Assembly (NCBI GenBank): GCA_008534395.1
Contig: SHMQ01000001.1
Coordinates: 170,255-234,254 of the forward strand
Length of the DNA: 64,000 nt
DNA from: Candidatus Acidulodesulfobacterium acidiphilum
GTDB lineage: Bacteria; SZUA-79; Acidulodesulfobacterales; Acidulodesulfobacteraceae
Direction: 5' to 3'
Shown in pieces: positions 46,049 through 55,536 of this stretch. Made by a program: the position numbers and the translations under genes. The notes beneath the pieces are model-generated. The model was given only the letters and a program-made list of their open reading frames with translations. It was not told the origin of the DNA and searched no databases. The stretch's first letter is position 1. Each line of letters opens with the position of its first letter.

Positions 46049-47239
46049 ATGATAGGAATTTCAAAACTTTACTGCGGAGGGGTTCACGCCTCGGACGCAC
46101 TCAGATACGGGCGCATGTCCAGCAAACTTCCTTCGCATCTTTTGCAGTTTTCGGAAGATAAAAAACCCGTTATAGTATGGAACATGACGAGAACTTGCAA
46201 TTTAAACTGCGTTCACTGCTATTCGCAGTCTAAAAACCTTCAATACAACAACGAGCTTACTCTTGAAGAAGGAAAAGCTTTTATAGACGATATATCCGTT
46301 TTCGGCTCTCCGGTTATGCTTTTTTCAGGCGGAGAACCTTTGATGCACCCCAATTTTTTAGACTTGTGTTTTTATGCAAAGTCTAAAGGAATGAGAGCGG
46401 TTATTTCGACCAACGGAACGCTTATTACGAGAGAACTGGCAAAAGAATTAAAAAAAGTCGGATTATCTTACGTTGGCGTAAGCTTAGACGGTTTAGAACC
46501 GGTTCACGACAAGTTCAGGGGCAAAAAGGGCGCTTTCAGGGAAGCGATAGAAGGTATAAATTATGCCAAGGAAGCGGGCATTAAGGTGGGACTCAGGTTT
46601 ACGATAAACAAAAGAAATGCAGAGGAAATACCCGGAATTTTTAAACTCATGGAAGAAGAAAATATTCCGAGAATCTGTTTTTATCATCTTGTTTATGCGG
46701 GAAGAGGAACAAAGCTTATGGAAGAGGACTTAACGCATGAAGAGACGAGGCAGACGGTAGATACCATACTTGAACTGACCAAAGAGATTTATTCAAGGGA
46801 CAATCAAAAAGAAGTCCTCACGGTGGACAACCATGCCGACGGTCCTTATATTTATTTAAAACTTTTAAAAGAAGGCAAAACCGAAGAAGCCGCAAACGTT
46901 ATGAGCCTGCTTAAAATGAACGGCGGAAACAGTTCCGGAGTAGGCATAGGATGCGTCAGCTGGGACGGCGAAGTTTATGCCGACCAGTTTTGGAGGCACT
47001 ATTCTTTCGGAAACGTGAAGGAAAGAAAATTCAGCGAAATATGGACGGACACCTCAAATCCTTTAATGAAACAGCTTAAAAACAAAAAAGAATACGTAAA
47101 AGGAAAATGTAAAACCTGTAAATGGCTCGATATATGCAACGGAAATTTCAGAGTAAGGTCCGAAGCGAAAGAAGACGACTTATGGTCGCCGGATCCGGCC
47201 TGCTATTTGACCGAAGAGGAGATACACGATGCAAAATAA
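46049..47239 (+). CDS. ahbC: AhbC, 12,18-didecarboxysiroheme deacetylase (radical SAM)
   Basis: 396 residues. Opens MIGISKLYCGGVHASDALRYG and KPVIVWNMTRTCNLNCVHCYS, a close match to AhbC; radical SAM cluster CNLNCVHC, FSGGEPL. The C-terminal SPASM-like part holds CKTCKWLDIC and nearby Cys. Turns 12,18-didecarboxysiroheme into Fe-coproporphyrin III in the siroheme-based heme route. Ribosome site AAAGGAGA. The stop overlaps ahbD by 11 bp. Confidence 0.92.
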   Translation: MIGISKLYCGGVHASDALRYGRMSSKLPSHLLQFSEDKKPVIVWNMTRTCNLNCVHCYSQSKNLQYNNELTLEEGKAFIDDISVFGSPVMLFSGGEPLMHPNFLDLCFYAKSKGMRAVISTNGTLITRELAKELKKVGLSYVGVSLDGLEPVHDKFRGKKGAFREAIEGINYAKEAGIKVGLRFTINKRNAEEIPGIFKLMEEENIPRICFYHLVYAGRGTKLMEEDLTHEETRQTVDTILELTKEIYSRDNQKEVLTVDNHADGPYIYLKLLKEGKTEEAANVMSLLKMNGGNSSGVGIGCVSWDGEVYADQFWRHYSFGNVKERKFSEIWTDTSNPLMKQLKNKKEYVKGKCKTCKWLDICNGNFRVRSEAKEDDLWSPDPACYLTEEEIHDAK

Positions 47240-48377
47240 CCATATGTCTAATCCGCATGGTCATCCGGCAGGCATGACGCACGGCGGAGCAATGCCCAAA
47301 AAAAACGAACTAAGATTGGTTTTCTGGGAGCTTACCGCAAGATGCAACCTTAAATGCGTTCACTGCAGGGCGGAAGCGCAGATGGAAAGACAGGAAGACG
47401 AACTTTCGACGGAAAAATGTTTCAGCGTCATAGACGATTTATGCAAGTTCAGCAGTCCGATACTTATTTTAACGGGAGGCGAGCCGCTTTACAGGGAAGA
47501 TATTTTCGATATAGCCGAATATGCGACTAAAAAAGGCTTAAGAGTGGCGCTTGCCACCAACGGAACTTTAGTCGACGAAAAAGTTGCAAAGCGGATTATA
47601 GGAAGCGGTATTAAAAGAGTCTCTATAAGTCTTGACGGTTCAAACGCCAAAACCCACGATTCATTCAGGATGATACCGGGTTCTTTCGAGAGCGCTTTTA
47701 ACGGAATTAAAAATCTGCAGAAAGAAGGCATAGAAGTTCAGGTAAACACGACTATAGCAAGGCATAATGAAGACGAAGTACCGGATATACTTGAATTAGC
47801 TATTAAAAACAATTTAAAAGCCCTGCATATATTTATGCTTGTGCCGGTAGGTTGCGGAGTTCAAATTGCCGATTCCCAGATGCTCGATAAGCAGAAATAT
47901 GAAGATATACTTTCCTGGTTTTACGACAAGACTATGGAGTTTAGAGGTAAAATAGAATTAAAAGCGACCTGCGCGCCTCATTTTTTTAGAATTATGCATA
48001 AAAAGGCAAAAGACGCAGGCATAACTATAACTCCTGAAACGCACGGAATGAATGCAGTTACCAAAGGATGCCTTGCCGGAAGCGGAGTGATGTTTATATC
48101 GAGAAAGGGAATAGTCCAGCCGTGCGGATATCTTCCCGTTCAGGCGGGAGACGTTACAAAGCAGTCTGCCGAAGAGATATGGAATGGTTCCGAGGTATTT
48201 TTAAATTTAAGGGATACGGGACTTTTAAAGGGCAAATGCGGTATATGCGAATATAAAAAAGTCTGTGAAGGCTGCAGGGCAAGAGCTTATTACGAAAAAG
48301 GAGATTATATGGAAGAAGAGCCTTACTGTATTTACGAACCGCTAAGAGGAAGAAGCGCTTTAATCGGCGATAAATAA
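47229..48377 (+). CDS. ahbD: AhbD, heme b synthase (radical SAM)
   Basis: 382 residues. Radical SAM cluster CNLKCVHC, LTGGEPLY; second-cluster region CGICEYKKVCEGC. Converts two propionates of Fe-coproporphyrin III to vinyls, giving heme b. The His/Met-rich start (NHMSNPHGHPAGMTHGG) is unusual; the ATG at 47229 has GAGGAG and is preferred over internal Met6/12. Overlap with ahbC implies coupled translation. Confidence 0.92.
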   Translation: MQNNHMSNPHGHPAGMTHGGAMPKKNELRLVFWELTARCNLKCVHCRAEAQMERQEDELSTEKCFSVIDDLCKFSSPILILTGGEPLYREDIFDIAEYATKKGLRVALATNGTLVDEKVAKRIIGSGIKRVSISLDGSNAKTHDSFRMIPGSFESAFNGIKNLQKEGIEVQVNTTIARHNEDEVPDILELAIKNNLKALHIFMLVPVGCGVQIADSQMLDKQKYEDILSWFYDKTMEFRGKIELKATCAPHFFRIMHKKAKDAGITITPETHGMNAVTKGCLAGSGVMFISRKGIVQPCGYLPVQAGDVTKQSAEEIWNGSEVFLNLRDTGLLKGKCGICEYKKVCEGCRARAYYEKGDYMEEEPYCIYEPLRGRSALIGDK

Positions 48378-48381
48378 TTAC

Positions 48382-48387
48382 TATAAT
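48382..48387 (+). promoter_or_regulatory. -10 element TATAAT ten bases before RDD gene
   Basis: TATAAT then 10 nt then ATG 48398, without Shine-Dalgarno. A near-leaderless start is possible. Confidence 0.3.
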
Positions 48388-48397
48388 AAATTGATTT

Positions 48398-48817
48398 ATG
48401 AATAAAAAAGCAAACGTCCTTCACAGATTTATCGCAAAGACTATAGATTTGCTGATATTCGGTTTTTTAAGCGAGATGTTTTATCCTTACGGTTATCTGG
48501 CCGGAGTTCTTTATCTGCTGATTGCCGACGGCTTTTTTGACGGGGCTAGCTTAGGCAAAAGGCTGATAGGATTAAAAGTTACGACCGGCATAGATAATAA
48601 ACAGCCGGAGTTTAAAGAATCCATTATAAGAAATTCTTTTATTGCCGTACCCCTGCTTTTTTCTTTTATACCTTTAGTAGGGTATTTTTTATTGGTCGTA
48701 ATCGGCGCTATTATATATGCGGCGGAAATATATTTTATTATGAAAAGTCCGGAAGGCGACAGGCTCGGCGATAGATTTGCCTTTACCCACGTAATAGACG
48801 TTCCAAGAAATAAATAA
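48398..48817 (+). CDS. RDD family membrane protein
   Basis: 139 residues with three hydrophobic stretches. The family signature R-D-D is diverged (HRFIAKTIDLLIFG near the start) but FFDGASLGKRLIGLKVT is characteristic. Function of the family unclear (transport or ion tolerance). Six bases precede polA, so likely co-transcribed. Confidence 0.75.
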   Translation: MNKKANVLHRFIAKTIDLLIFGFLSEMFYPYGYLAGVLYLLIADGFFDGASLGKRLIGLKVTTGIDNKQPEFKESIIRNSFIAVPLLFSFIPLVGYFLLVVIGAIIYAAEIYFIMKSPEGDRLGDRFAFTHVIDVPRNK

Positions 48818-48822
48818 AAAAC

Positions 48823-51522
48823 ATGGAAAAAGACAGCATTAAAGCCGATCTTTTTTTGATAGATTCCAGTTCCTATTTTTACAGGGCATTTTATGCCCTT
48901 CCTCCGCTTACAAATTCAAAAGGAAAACCTACAGGCGCCGCTTTGGGATATACCAGGATGCTTATGAAGCTAATTAAAGAAGCGGATATAAAATACGGCG
49001 CATGCCTGTTCGATTCCGAAGAAAGTTTCAGGAAGCAGTCGTACGAGGCTTATAAAGCCAATAGAAAAGGAATGCCCGAAGATTTGGTTTCGCAGGTCGA
49101 TTACCTAACCGATATTTCTTATCTGCTGGGGTTTGAAACGTTTAAGCTTAACGGATACGAGGCGGACGATTTAATAGCCCGAACGGTAAAAAACTTTGAA
49201 GGCGGCGATGCGTCTATCTGTATAGTTAGCAGCGATAAAGACCTTAAACAACTGCTCTCCGATAAAGTTTTTATGTACGATGCCCTTAAAAATAAAATTA
49301 TCACAAAAAATATTTTTGAGGAAGAAAACGGAATCAAGCCGGAAGAATACAGATATGTTTTGGCGCTTATGGGAGATGCGTCGGATAATATACCAGGAAT
49401 TAAAGGGATTGGCGAGAAAACTGCATTTGCGCTTATTAAAGAATATAAAAATTTAGACGGCATTTATAAAAACATAGATAATATTAAGAAGCCTAAGCTT
49501 AAAGAACTTTTATTAATATACAAAGAAGATGCTTATAAAAGTTTAGAGCTTGCATCTTTCTATGAAGATATTAGCTTAAATGAAGCGTATTTTATTCCCG
49601 GTTCGGGAAAATCTTTGGAAAATAGTAAAGTATTTAATGTCATTGAAGATTTTGCTTTAAAAGAAAAAAACAAGGCCGGTCTTTATAAAGTTTTTAAAGA
49701 GCTTGAATTTAATTCGCTTATAAAAGATTTAGGAGTCGAAAATAATAAAACGGAAGAGTCGGATAAAGATACGGAATATACCGAGAATACTATCCAAGCC
49801 GTTTCTCAAAATTATTCAGAAGACGGCGAATTTCTTTCTGTTTACGTCGATTTTACAGAAAAAAAGAAAGAATTATTCGACGACGAATCAAATCCCATAT
49901 ATATTTATTCTAAAGAAACAGGGCCTGTATCTTACGGGCTTAAAGATATTTATGAAGGCAAACGTTTAAAGGATTTATTAAAAGACGCTTCCGTTTTAAA
50001 AATAGGGTGCGGACTTAATGCCGCAAAACTGTTTTTGGAAAATAACGGAATCGAATTCAACGGACTTTATTTCGATATAAAAATAGCATCCTATCTTTTG
50101 AATCCTATAAAACACAAACATACTTTCGAAGATATCGAAGCGGAATTTCAAGAAAAGCTTAAGCCGTTAAAATCTGAAGAATCAAACAATTATGCTCTTA
50201 CCGTCTATCGATTGTATAAAATTTTGAAAGCCGAAATAGAAACCGACGATGCTTTAAAACGCCTGTTCAACGAAGTCGATATGCCGCTTTCGGCGGTCCT
50301 TTTCGAAATGGAAAAAGCCGGATTTAAAGTGGACAAAGATATGCTTATGTCTTTATCGGCATCATTAGATTCCGACTCAAAAAAACTTACCGGAATAATA
50401 CATAAAATCGCAGGCAGAGAATTTAATATTAATTCGCCTAAACAGCTTAGCGCAATTATGTTCGACGAGATGAACTTTAAGCGCGTCAAAAAAAACAGCA
50501 CCGATATAGAAGTTCTTCAGACGTTAAAAGCAGAATTTGAAATACTTCTCGGAAACGGCAATGAAGATAAAACCTTAAGAGATTATCTTTTATTTTTGGA
50601 CAGTTTAATATCTTACAGGAACAAGGTTAAGCTTAAAACGGCTTTCGTCGACGTGCTTCTAAGGGAAATAGACAAATACGACAGGGTTCACACTTCTTTT
50701 TCTCAAATAACTACTTCTACCGGAAGGCTTGCAAGCCAGAGCCCAAATCTTCAGAATATTCCCGTTTCGGGAGAAGAAGGGATTAAAATAAGGCGCTCTT
50801 TTATAGCTAAAGACGGCTGTATTCTTCTTTCTGCGGATTATTCCCAGATTGATTTAAGGGTAATGGCATCTATTTCAGGGGATAAATCCTTAATCGAAAG
50901 TTTTAAAAATAACGAAGATATTCACGCAAAAACTGCGGGGGAAATTTTCGGTGTCGGCGCCGATGCCGTCGATAAAGATATGAGGAGAAAGGCAAAAGTA
51001 ATTAATTTTGGAATAATTTACGGCATGAGCCCTTTCGGCTTATCCAAAGAACTCGGTATTTCATCGGAGGAAGCAAGGCATTATATAGATTTATATTTTA
51101 AAAACCATCCCGCAATTAAAGAATATATGGAAAAAACGGTTAAAGAGGCAAAGACAAACGGATTCGTCAGAACGGCTTTCGGAAGAAAATGCTATATAGA
51201 AAACATAAATTCCCGAATAAGAAATTTATCTTCGTTTTCGGAAAGGGCGGCGATAAACGCTCCTATTCAAGGAACCGCCTCCGATATAATTAAAATTGCC
51301 ATGGTAAATATTTATAAATACATTCAAAACGACGAAATTTTAAAAAACTCCGCAACAATGCTCCTGCAGGTTCACGACGAACTGATATTCGAAATAGAAG
51401 AATCAATAGCGAACAGCTTCGCAAAAGTCATCGCTCCCCTAATGACCGATCAAAATCTTCTGTCAGGCGTTCCGCTGTCCGTAAATATAGGTACCGCAAA
51501 AAACTGGGCGGAAGCTCACTAA
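48823..51522 (+). CDS. polA: DNA polymerase I
   Basis: 899 residues. Order: 5'-3' exonuclease (LIDSSSYFYRAFYAL, YEADDLIARTV, GIGEKTAF), a 3'-5' exonuclease fold without catalytic residues (DFTEKK where DTET would be, and no acidic residue in GCGLNAAKLFL), and the polymerase (DYSQIDLRVMA, the O-helix RRKAKVINFGIIYG, LLQVHDELIFE). Repair and Okazaki-fragment synthesis, apparently without proofreading. No ribosome site; coupled to the RDD gene. Confidence 0.96.
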   Translation: MEKDSIKADLFLIDSSSYFYRAFYALPPLTNSKGKPTGAALGYTRMLMKLIKEADIKYGACLFDSEESFRKQSYEAYKANRKGMPEDLVSQVDYLTDISYLLGFETFKLNGYEADDLIARTVKNFEGGDASICIVSSDKDLKQLLSDKVFMYDALKNKIITKNIFEEENGIKPEEYRYVLALMGDASDNIPGIKGIGEKTAFALIKEYKNLDGIYKNIDNIKKPKLKELLLIYKEDAYKSLELASFYEDISLNEAYFIPGSGKSLENSKVFNVIEDFALKEKNKAGLYKVFKELEFNSLIKDLGVENNKTEESDKDTEYTENTIQAVSQNYSEDGEFLSVYVDFTEKKKELFDDESNPIYIYSKETGPVSYGLKDIYEGKRLKDLLKDASVLKIGCGLNAAKLFLENNGIEFNGLYFDIKIASYLLNPIKHKHTFEDIEAEFQEKLKPLKSEESNNYALTVYRLYKILKAEIETDDALKRLFNEVDMPLSAVLFEMEKAGFKVDKDMLMSLSASLDSDSKKLTGIIHKIAGREFNINSPKQLSAIMFDEMNFKRVKKNSTDIEVLQTLKAEFEILLGNGNEDKTLRDYLLFLDSLISYRNKVKLKTAFVDVLLREIDKYDRVHTSFSQITTSTGRLASQSPNLQNIPVSGEEGIKIRRSFIAKDGCILLSADYSQIDLRVMASISGDKSLIESFKNNEDIHAKTAGEIFGVGADAVDKDMRRKAKVINFGIIYGMSPFGLSKELGISSEEARHYIDLYFKNHPAIKEYMEKTVKEAKTNGFVRTAFGRKCYIENINSRIRNLSSFSERAAINAPIQGTASDIIKIAMVNIYKYIQNDEILKNSATMLLQVHDELIFEIEESIANSFAKVIAPLMTDQNLLSGVPLSVNIGTAKNWAEAH

Positions 51523-51565
51523 GAAGTAAAAACCAAATAATTTTAACATCTTTTAATATTTTTTC

Positions 51566-51593
51566 TTGACAAATTTTTTACATGTGGTATAAA
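51566..51593 (+). promoter_or_regulatory. cydA promoter
   Basis: TTGACA (51566-51571), 16-bp spacer, TATAAA (51588-51593). A second TTGACA with TAAAAT follows at about 51631-51658. A near-palindrome GATAAAT-N8-ATTTATC (51597-51618) sits just after the first -10 and may be an operator; the 5' leader is ~200 nt and has no ORF. Confidence 0.5.
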
Positions 51594-51805
51594 TAAGATA
51601 AATAGGATTAAATTTATCCTGATTATTTTTTTGACAATTTTCAATTATGAGATAAAATTTTATTAAATAATATTAAATTTTAATTGATTAATAAAATATA
51701 TCACTTATTTAATTTTATTTTAATTGTTTTTGATATAGAGTTGAGTTTTACATTTGTTCTTATATAATTTTAATTTAATTTTTTTCTAACTTTAAGGGGT
51801 GCTTT

Positions 51806-53209
51806 ATGGATAGTACAGCTTTATTACTGGCGCGTATCCAGTTTGGAATGACGGCCTTTTTCCACTTTCTTTACCCGCCCTTGACCATCGGTTTGGGCTT
51901 GCTTTTAGTAATAACCGAAGGAACTTACGTTTTTACCAAAGATCAAGAGTACTTAAGAATTACCCGTTTTTTTGCAAAATTATTTGCTATTAACTTTGTC
52001 GTAGGCGTTGCATCGGGAATCGTTATGGAGTTTCAGTTCGGAACGAACTGGGCGCAGTATTCGTCTTTTGTAGGGGCTATATTTGGTTCTCCTCTTGCAA
52101 TAGAAGGGCTGTTTGCTTTTTTTATGGAATCTATTTTCGTGGGCGTTATGCTTCTCGGATGGAACAGGCTTTCCGCTAAAGCCCACTGGGTATCTACCAT
52201 ACTTGTCGCATTCGGTTCTACTTTGTCCGGAGTATGGATATTAGTAGCAAATTCATGGATGCAGACGCCTGCAGGCTACAAAATAGGTTCAAATGGAATA
52301 CCTAAAATGACAAACTTCTGGCAGATGGTATTTAATCCTTATTTTCCGTCGGAATTTACTCATGTCATAATGGGCGCATGGGAGTATTCAGCTTTTTTTA
52401 TGGCGGGCGTTGCAGCATGGTTTTTAATTAAAAACAATAAAGATACGGTAATGAGGAAGGCTTTAAAAGTAGCCGTTATATTCGGCGTAATAGTTGCCTG
52501 CGGTCAGATTATAGTCGGAGATATCGGAGCAAGAGAAGTAGTAAAATACCAGCCGACTAAGCTGGCAATGATGGAAGCTCTCTGGCATTCCCAGAGATAT
52601 GCACCGGAAACGCTTTTTGCCCTGCCTAACAATGCAACGGAATCTAACGGACCGCAAATCGGAATACCGAGTATGTTGAGCATGCTTTCATATTTAAATC
52701 CGGCCGCAAAAGTTATGGGTTTAAATGCGGCTATAAGATATATCAATAAAAAAGATTCAAAATTAGATCACACCAAGCTGACTCTTGCAATGTTTCCGCC
52801 CGTATGGATTGTGTTTTGGTCGTTTCATATAATGATGTATTTTGGATTTTATTTTGCTTTAGTTATGCTTATAGCTCTATATCTTTTACTCAAAAACAAA
52901 CTGTTCGACAGCCCGAAAATGCTAAAATTATTATCGTTTTCTACGTTTTTGCCGTTAATAGCAATCGAATTAGGTTGGTTTACGACAGAAATAGGAAGAC
53001 AGCCGTTTACGGTTTACGGTCTTTTGACGACTTTTAATTCGGTTTCTAAAAACGTAAGCGCAGTCGATTTAGGTTTGTCGATAACTATGTTTGTTTTGAT
53101 TTATATAACCTTGGCTTCTTTTGCGGTTTATCTGTTTAAAAGGGAACTAAAGGAAAGAGTTGAAGGTAAAGACGAACTTGCCGGCGAATCTGCAAAGGCA
53201 GCAAATTAA
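51806..53209 (+). CDS. cydA: Cytochrome bd oxidase subunit I
   Basis: 467 residues, quinol-oxidising membrane protein with about 9 TM. HFLYPPLTIG (heme-ligand His), the Q-loop KYQPTKLAMMEALW and the conserved GWFTTEIGRQPF. Binds hemes b558, b595, d. Good ribosome site (AAGGGGTG). Gives a high-affinity O2 sink for an otherwise anaerobic-looking organism. Confidence 0.95.
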   Translation: MDSTALLLARIQFGMTAFFHFLYPPLTIGLGLLLVITEGTYVFTKDQEYLRITRFFAKLFAINFVVGVASGIVMEFQFGTNWAQYSSFVGAIFGSPLAIEGLFAFFMESIFVGVMLLGWNRLSAKAHWVSTILVAFGSTLSGVWILVANSWMQTPAGYKIGSNGIPKMTNFWQMVFNPYFPSEFTHVIMGAWEYSAFFMAGVAAWFLIKNNKDTVMRKALKVAVIFGVIVACGQIIVGDIGAREVVKYQPTKLAMMEALWHSQRYAPETLFALPNNATESNGPQIGIPSMLSMLSYLNPAAKVMGLNAAIRYINKKDSKLDHTKLTLAMFPPVWIVFWSFHIMMYFGFYFALVMLIALYLLLKNKLFDSPKMLKLLSFSTFLPLIAIELGWFTTEIGRQPFTVYGLLTTFNSVSKNVSAVDLGLSITMFVLIYITLASFAVYLFKRELKERVEGKDELAGESAKAAN

Positions 53210-53232
53210 AATAATCAGGAGGTGTCATTATC

Positions 53233-54249
53233 ATGAACTTAAATATATTATGGTTTATTCTTGTTGCCGTTATAATTTTGGGCTGGTCGGTTATGGACGG
53301 ATTCGATTACGGCGTAGGCGGACTTTTAAATTTCATAGCTAAAAACAATGAAGAAAAAAGATACGTTATTAACGCAATAGGTCCTGTTTGGGACGGGAAC
53401 CAGGTATGGCTTATACTTGGAGGCGGCGCAGTTTTTGCGGCTTTTCCGTTAGTTTATGCGTCGATTTTCAGCGGATTCTATCTTGCAATGATGTTAGTCG
53501 TATGGCTGATAATATTCAGGGCGGTTTCATTTGAATTTAGAAGCAAGGTTGAAAGTGCTAAATGGAGAAACTTTTGGGATACGGACATTACCGTAACCGG
53601 TCTCGGTATTGCCTTACTGCTCGGCGTGGCTATAGCAAATATATTGATGGGAGTTCCGCTGAATAAAGAGCATATCGATTATCAGTCGCTTTTCAGCCTC
53701 TTAAATATTTTCGGCTTGGTAGGCGGTCTAATATCCCTTTCCATGTTTTTAATGCACGGCTCTACTTATTTAATTATGAAAACCGAAGGAGAGGTTCAGC
53801 AGAGGGCAAGGGCTTTCGCTAAAGGATTTGCCGTAGCCTTTATAATCGTAACTTTGCTGTTTTTAATAATTTCGCCGATATTTGCTCCAAGGCTTCTAGG
53901 AAACAGTTTTGGCATAATAGGCGACCTCGTTCCGGTTATAATGTTTATAGGGGCTATAGGAGTTATACTGACGGCAGGGTCTTCAAGCGATATAAAGCCG
54001 TTTGCATATTCTATCGTTGCTATTATCGGCGCTGTTGCAAGTTTAGCCGTCGGCATATTTCCGAATATAGTTCCGTCTTCAATTAATACAAAATACAGTT
54101 TAAATATATATAATTCGGCTTCAAACCATCTAACGCTTTTAGTTATGCTAATAGCGACTATTATCGGTTTGCCGCTGGTTTTAATATATGCAATTTACGC
54201 ATATAAAAAGTTTGGCTTAAAGGTAAAAATGGACGACAGCAGTTATTGA
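53233..54249 (+). CDS. cydB: Cytochrome bd oxidase subunit II
   Basis: 338 residues, 8-9 TM. WSVMDGFDYGVGGLL and GPVWDGNQVWLILGGGAVFAAFPLVYA are typical. Ribosome site AGGAGGT. 23 bp after cydA. CydX was not seen. Confidence 0.95.
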   Translation: MNLNILWFILVAVIILGWSVMDGFDYGVGGLLNFIAKNNEEKRYVINAIGPVWDGNQVWLILGGGAVFAAFPLVYASIFSGFYLAMMLVVWLIIFRAVSFEFRSKVESAKWRNFWDTDITVTGLGIALLLGVAIANILMGVPLNKEHIDYQSLFSLLNIFGLVGGLISLSMFLMHGSTYLIMKTEGEVQQRARAFAKGFAVAFIIVTLLFLIISPIFAPRLLGNSFGIIGDLVPVIMFIGAIGVILTAGSSSDIKPFAYSIVAIIGAVASLAVGIFPNIVPSSINTKYSLNIYNSASNHLTLLVMLIATIIGLPLVLIYAIYAYKKFGLKVKMDDSSY

Positions 54250-54280
54250 TTTTTTTTATGTATATATTTTAACCTTTACC

Positions 54281-54334
54281 AAAATGCCCTATAATAAAAT
54301 TAACCCCCCTTAATTTTTTATAGGGCATTTTTTT
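54281..54334 (+). terminator. Terminator after cydAB
   Basis: AAATGCCCTATAA and TTATAGGGCATTT form a 13-bp stem around a 26-nt loop, followed by a run of T. Confidence 0.75.
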
Positions 54335-54355
54335 ACCTTATATTATATAATAATA

Positions 54356-54372
54356 AAGATAATTCATATCTT
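54356..54372. promoter_or_regulatory. Operator-like palindrome AAGATA-N5-TATCTT
   Basis: Perfect 6-bp arms, 16 bp before the Rrf2-gene ATG. Same spacing and core AGAT-N7-ATCT as 55537-55553 in front of the RIC gene, so probably the Rrf2-family binding site. Confidence 0.6.
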
Positions 54373-54388
54373 ATTTAGAGGTGTTTAC

Positions 54389-54823
54389 ATGAATATTTCA
54401 AGAGCCAGCGATTATGCTATCAGAGGATTGGTTTACATGGCAAAACAACCTGCTGGAACAGTGTGTTACGTAAAAGATATTGCAAAAAACACAAATTCGC
54501 CTGCTTCTTTTATGTCGAAAATATTTCAAACATTGGCAAAAAGCGGTATCATCGACTCTTTTATAGGAACTAAAGGAGGTTTTACATTTAACGCCCGACC
54601 CGAAGATATCACTATAAAAAAGGTCGTAGAAATTATTGACGGACCAATCGTTTTGAACCGATGCGTAGTTAATAAATCTTCCTGCCAGAACGCAGGCAAT
54701 TGCGACGTGCATTTTATGTGGGCAGATATTCAAAAAATGCTGACGAAAGCCCTAAGCTCTTATTCCATCGCCGATTTTGCAACCGATAAAAAAGGGAATA
54801 TGTTACCGGAAGCTGTGCAATAA
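54389..54823 (+). CDS. Rrf2-family Fe-S transcription regulator (NsrR/IscR-like)
   Basis: 144 residues. Winged helix: SRASDYAIRGLVYMA, then SPASFMSKIFQTLAKSGIIDSFIGTKGGF. Cluster cysteines C92-x6-C99-x5-C105 in CVVNKSSCQNAGNC, the usual place for an Fe-S cluster in NsrR/IscR/RsrR. Between the cyd operon and the convergent RIC gene (minus strand), and with its own palindrome, this is most likely an NO- or oxidant-responsive repressor, autoregulated. Confidence 0.88.
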   Translation: MNISRASDYAIRGLVYMAKQPAGTVCYVKDIAKNTNSPASFMSKIFQTLAKSGIIDSFIGTKGGFTFNARPEDITIKKVVEIIDGPIVLNRCVVNKSSCQNAGNCDVHFMWADIQKMLTKALSSYSIADFATDKKGNMLPEAVQ

Positions 54824-54832
54824 AAAAGGCGC

Positions 54833-55516
54833 TTAGATTTTTTTAAAAAGAATATTGTTTTCCATGTGAACGTGAATCATTATATCGTCCGAAATATTCT
54901 TCAGCAGTTCGTATGCATGCTTATAAGAAGCGCAGGCGTCTTTAGGAACCGAATAGCCGGAGCTTAAAAAAAGCATCTCTTTCAGAATATGCCCTACGTA
55001 TTCATGATAATACAGCGCATCTTCTATTTCTTGCTTTATGTTTTCGGTTTTTCCGGCTTTTATATCGGTCAAGAGCCCTTTTTCCTCTTTGTCTAAATGA
55101 AGGAACATAGCCTGCGACATTTTATTAAAAAGCCCCCTTATTTTAAGAAGTTCCGGGTGTCCCTTTCCGTGGACGTTTGCAATTTTTTCGACATAATCTT
55201 CGGCTTCCGGAATATGCACCCGTAAAAATGTATGGTGTATATTAACTATATAGTCTATTAAAAAATTAACGTCCCAGTCTTTAGCTTTTTTACTTAACGA
55301 ATAATTATCGTCGTTTTCCGCCGCTGAATAGTTTTTTAATTCATCGACTATAAGGATGCGGTCTATACCGGATTCTTCGCATACATCTTGTAATGTTTTT
55401 GAACCGCCGCAACAAAAATCCACGCCGTATTTTTTAAATACCCCGATTTTTTCCGGATTTTCCGAAGCAATTTCGCCTACGCTCTTTAGCAGTAAAACAT
55501 CCTCGCCGGTTTTCAT
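54833..55516 (-). CDS. ric: RIC family iron-sulfur cluster repair di-iron protein (ScdA/YtfE)
   Basis: 227 residues. N-terminal ScdA motif FKKYGVDFCCGGSKTLQDVC; the rest is a hemerythrin-like bundle with HHTFLR, HGKGHPE, HLDKEE, HEYVG and HVHMENN, giving the di-iron His/Glu ligands. Repairs clusters damaged by NO or oxidation. AAGGAGAG directly upstream. Convergent with the Rrf2 gene (9 bp apart) and regulated by a similar palindrome, 55537-55553. Confidence 0.93.
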   Translation of the reverse strand: MKTGEDVLLLKSVGEIASENPEKIGVFKKYGVDFCCGGSKTLQDVCEESGIDRILIVDELKNYSAAENDDNYSLSKKAKDWDVNFLIDYIVNIHHTFLRVHIPEAEDYVEKIANVHGKGHPELLKIRGLFNKMSQAMFLHLDKEEKGLLTDIKAGKTENIKQEIEDALYYHEYVGHILKEMLFLSSGYSVPKDACASYKHAYELLKNISDDIMIHVHMENNILFKKI

Positions 55517-55536
55517 TTTTATCTCTCCTTAGAATT

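Noticed and set aside
51597-51618. GATAAAT-N8-ATTTATC near the cydA promoter as a third Rrf2 site
   Set aside because: It does not match the AGAT-N7-ATCT frame shared by the Rrf2 and RIC palindromes; it may serve another regulator.
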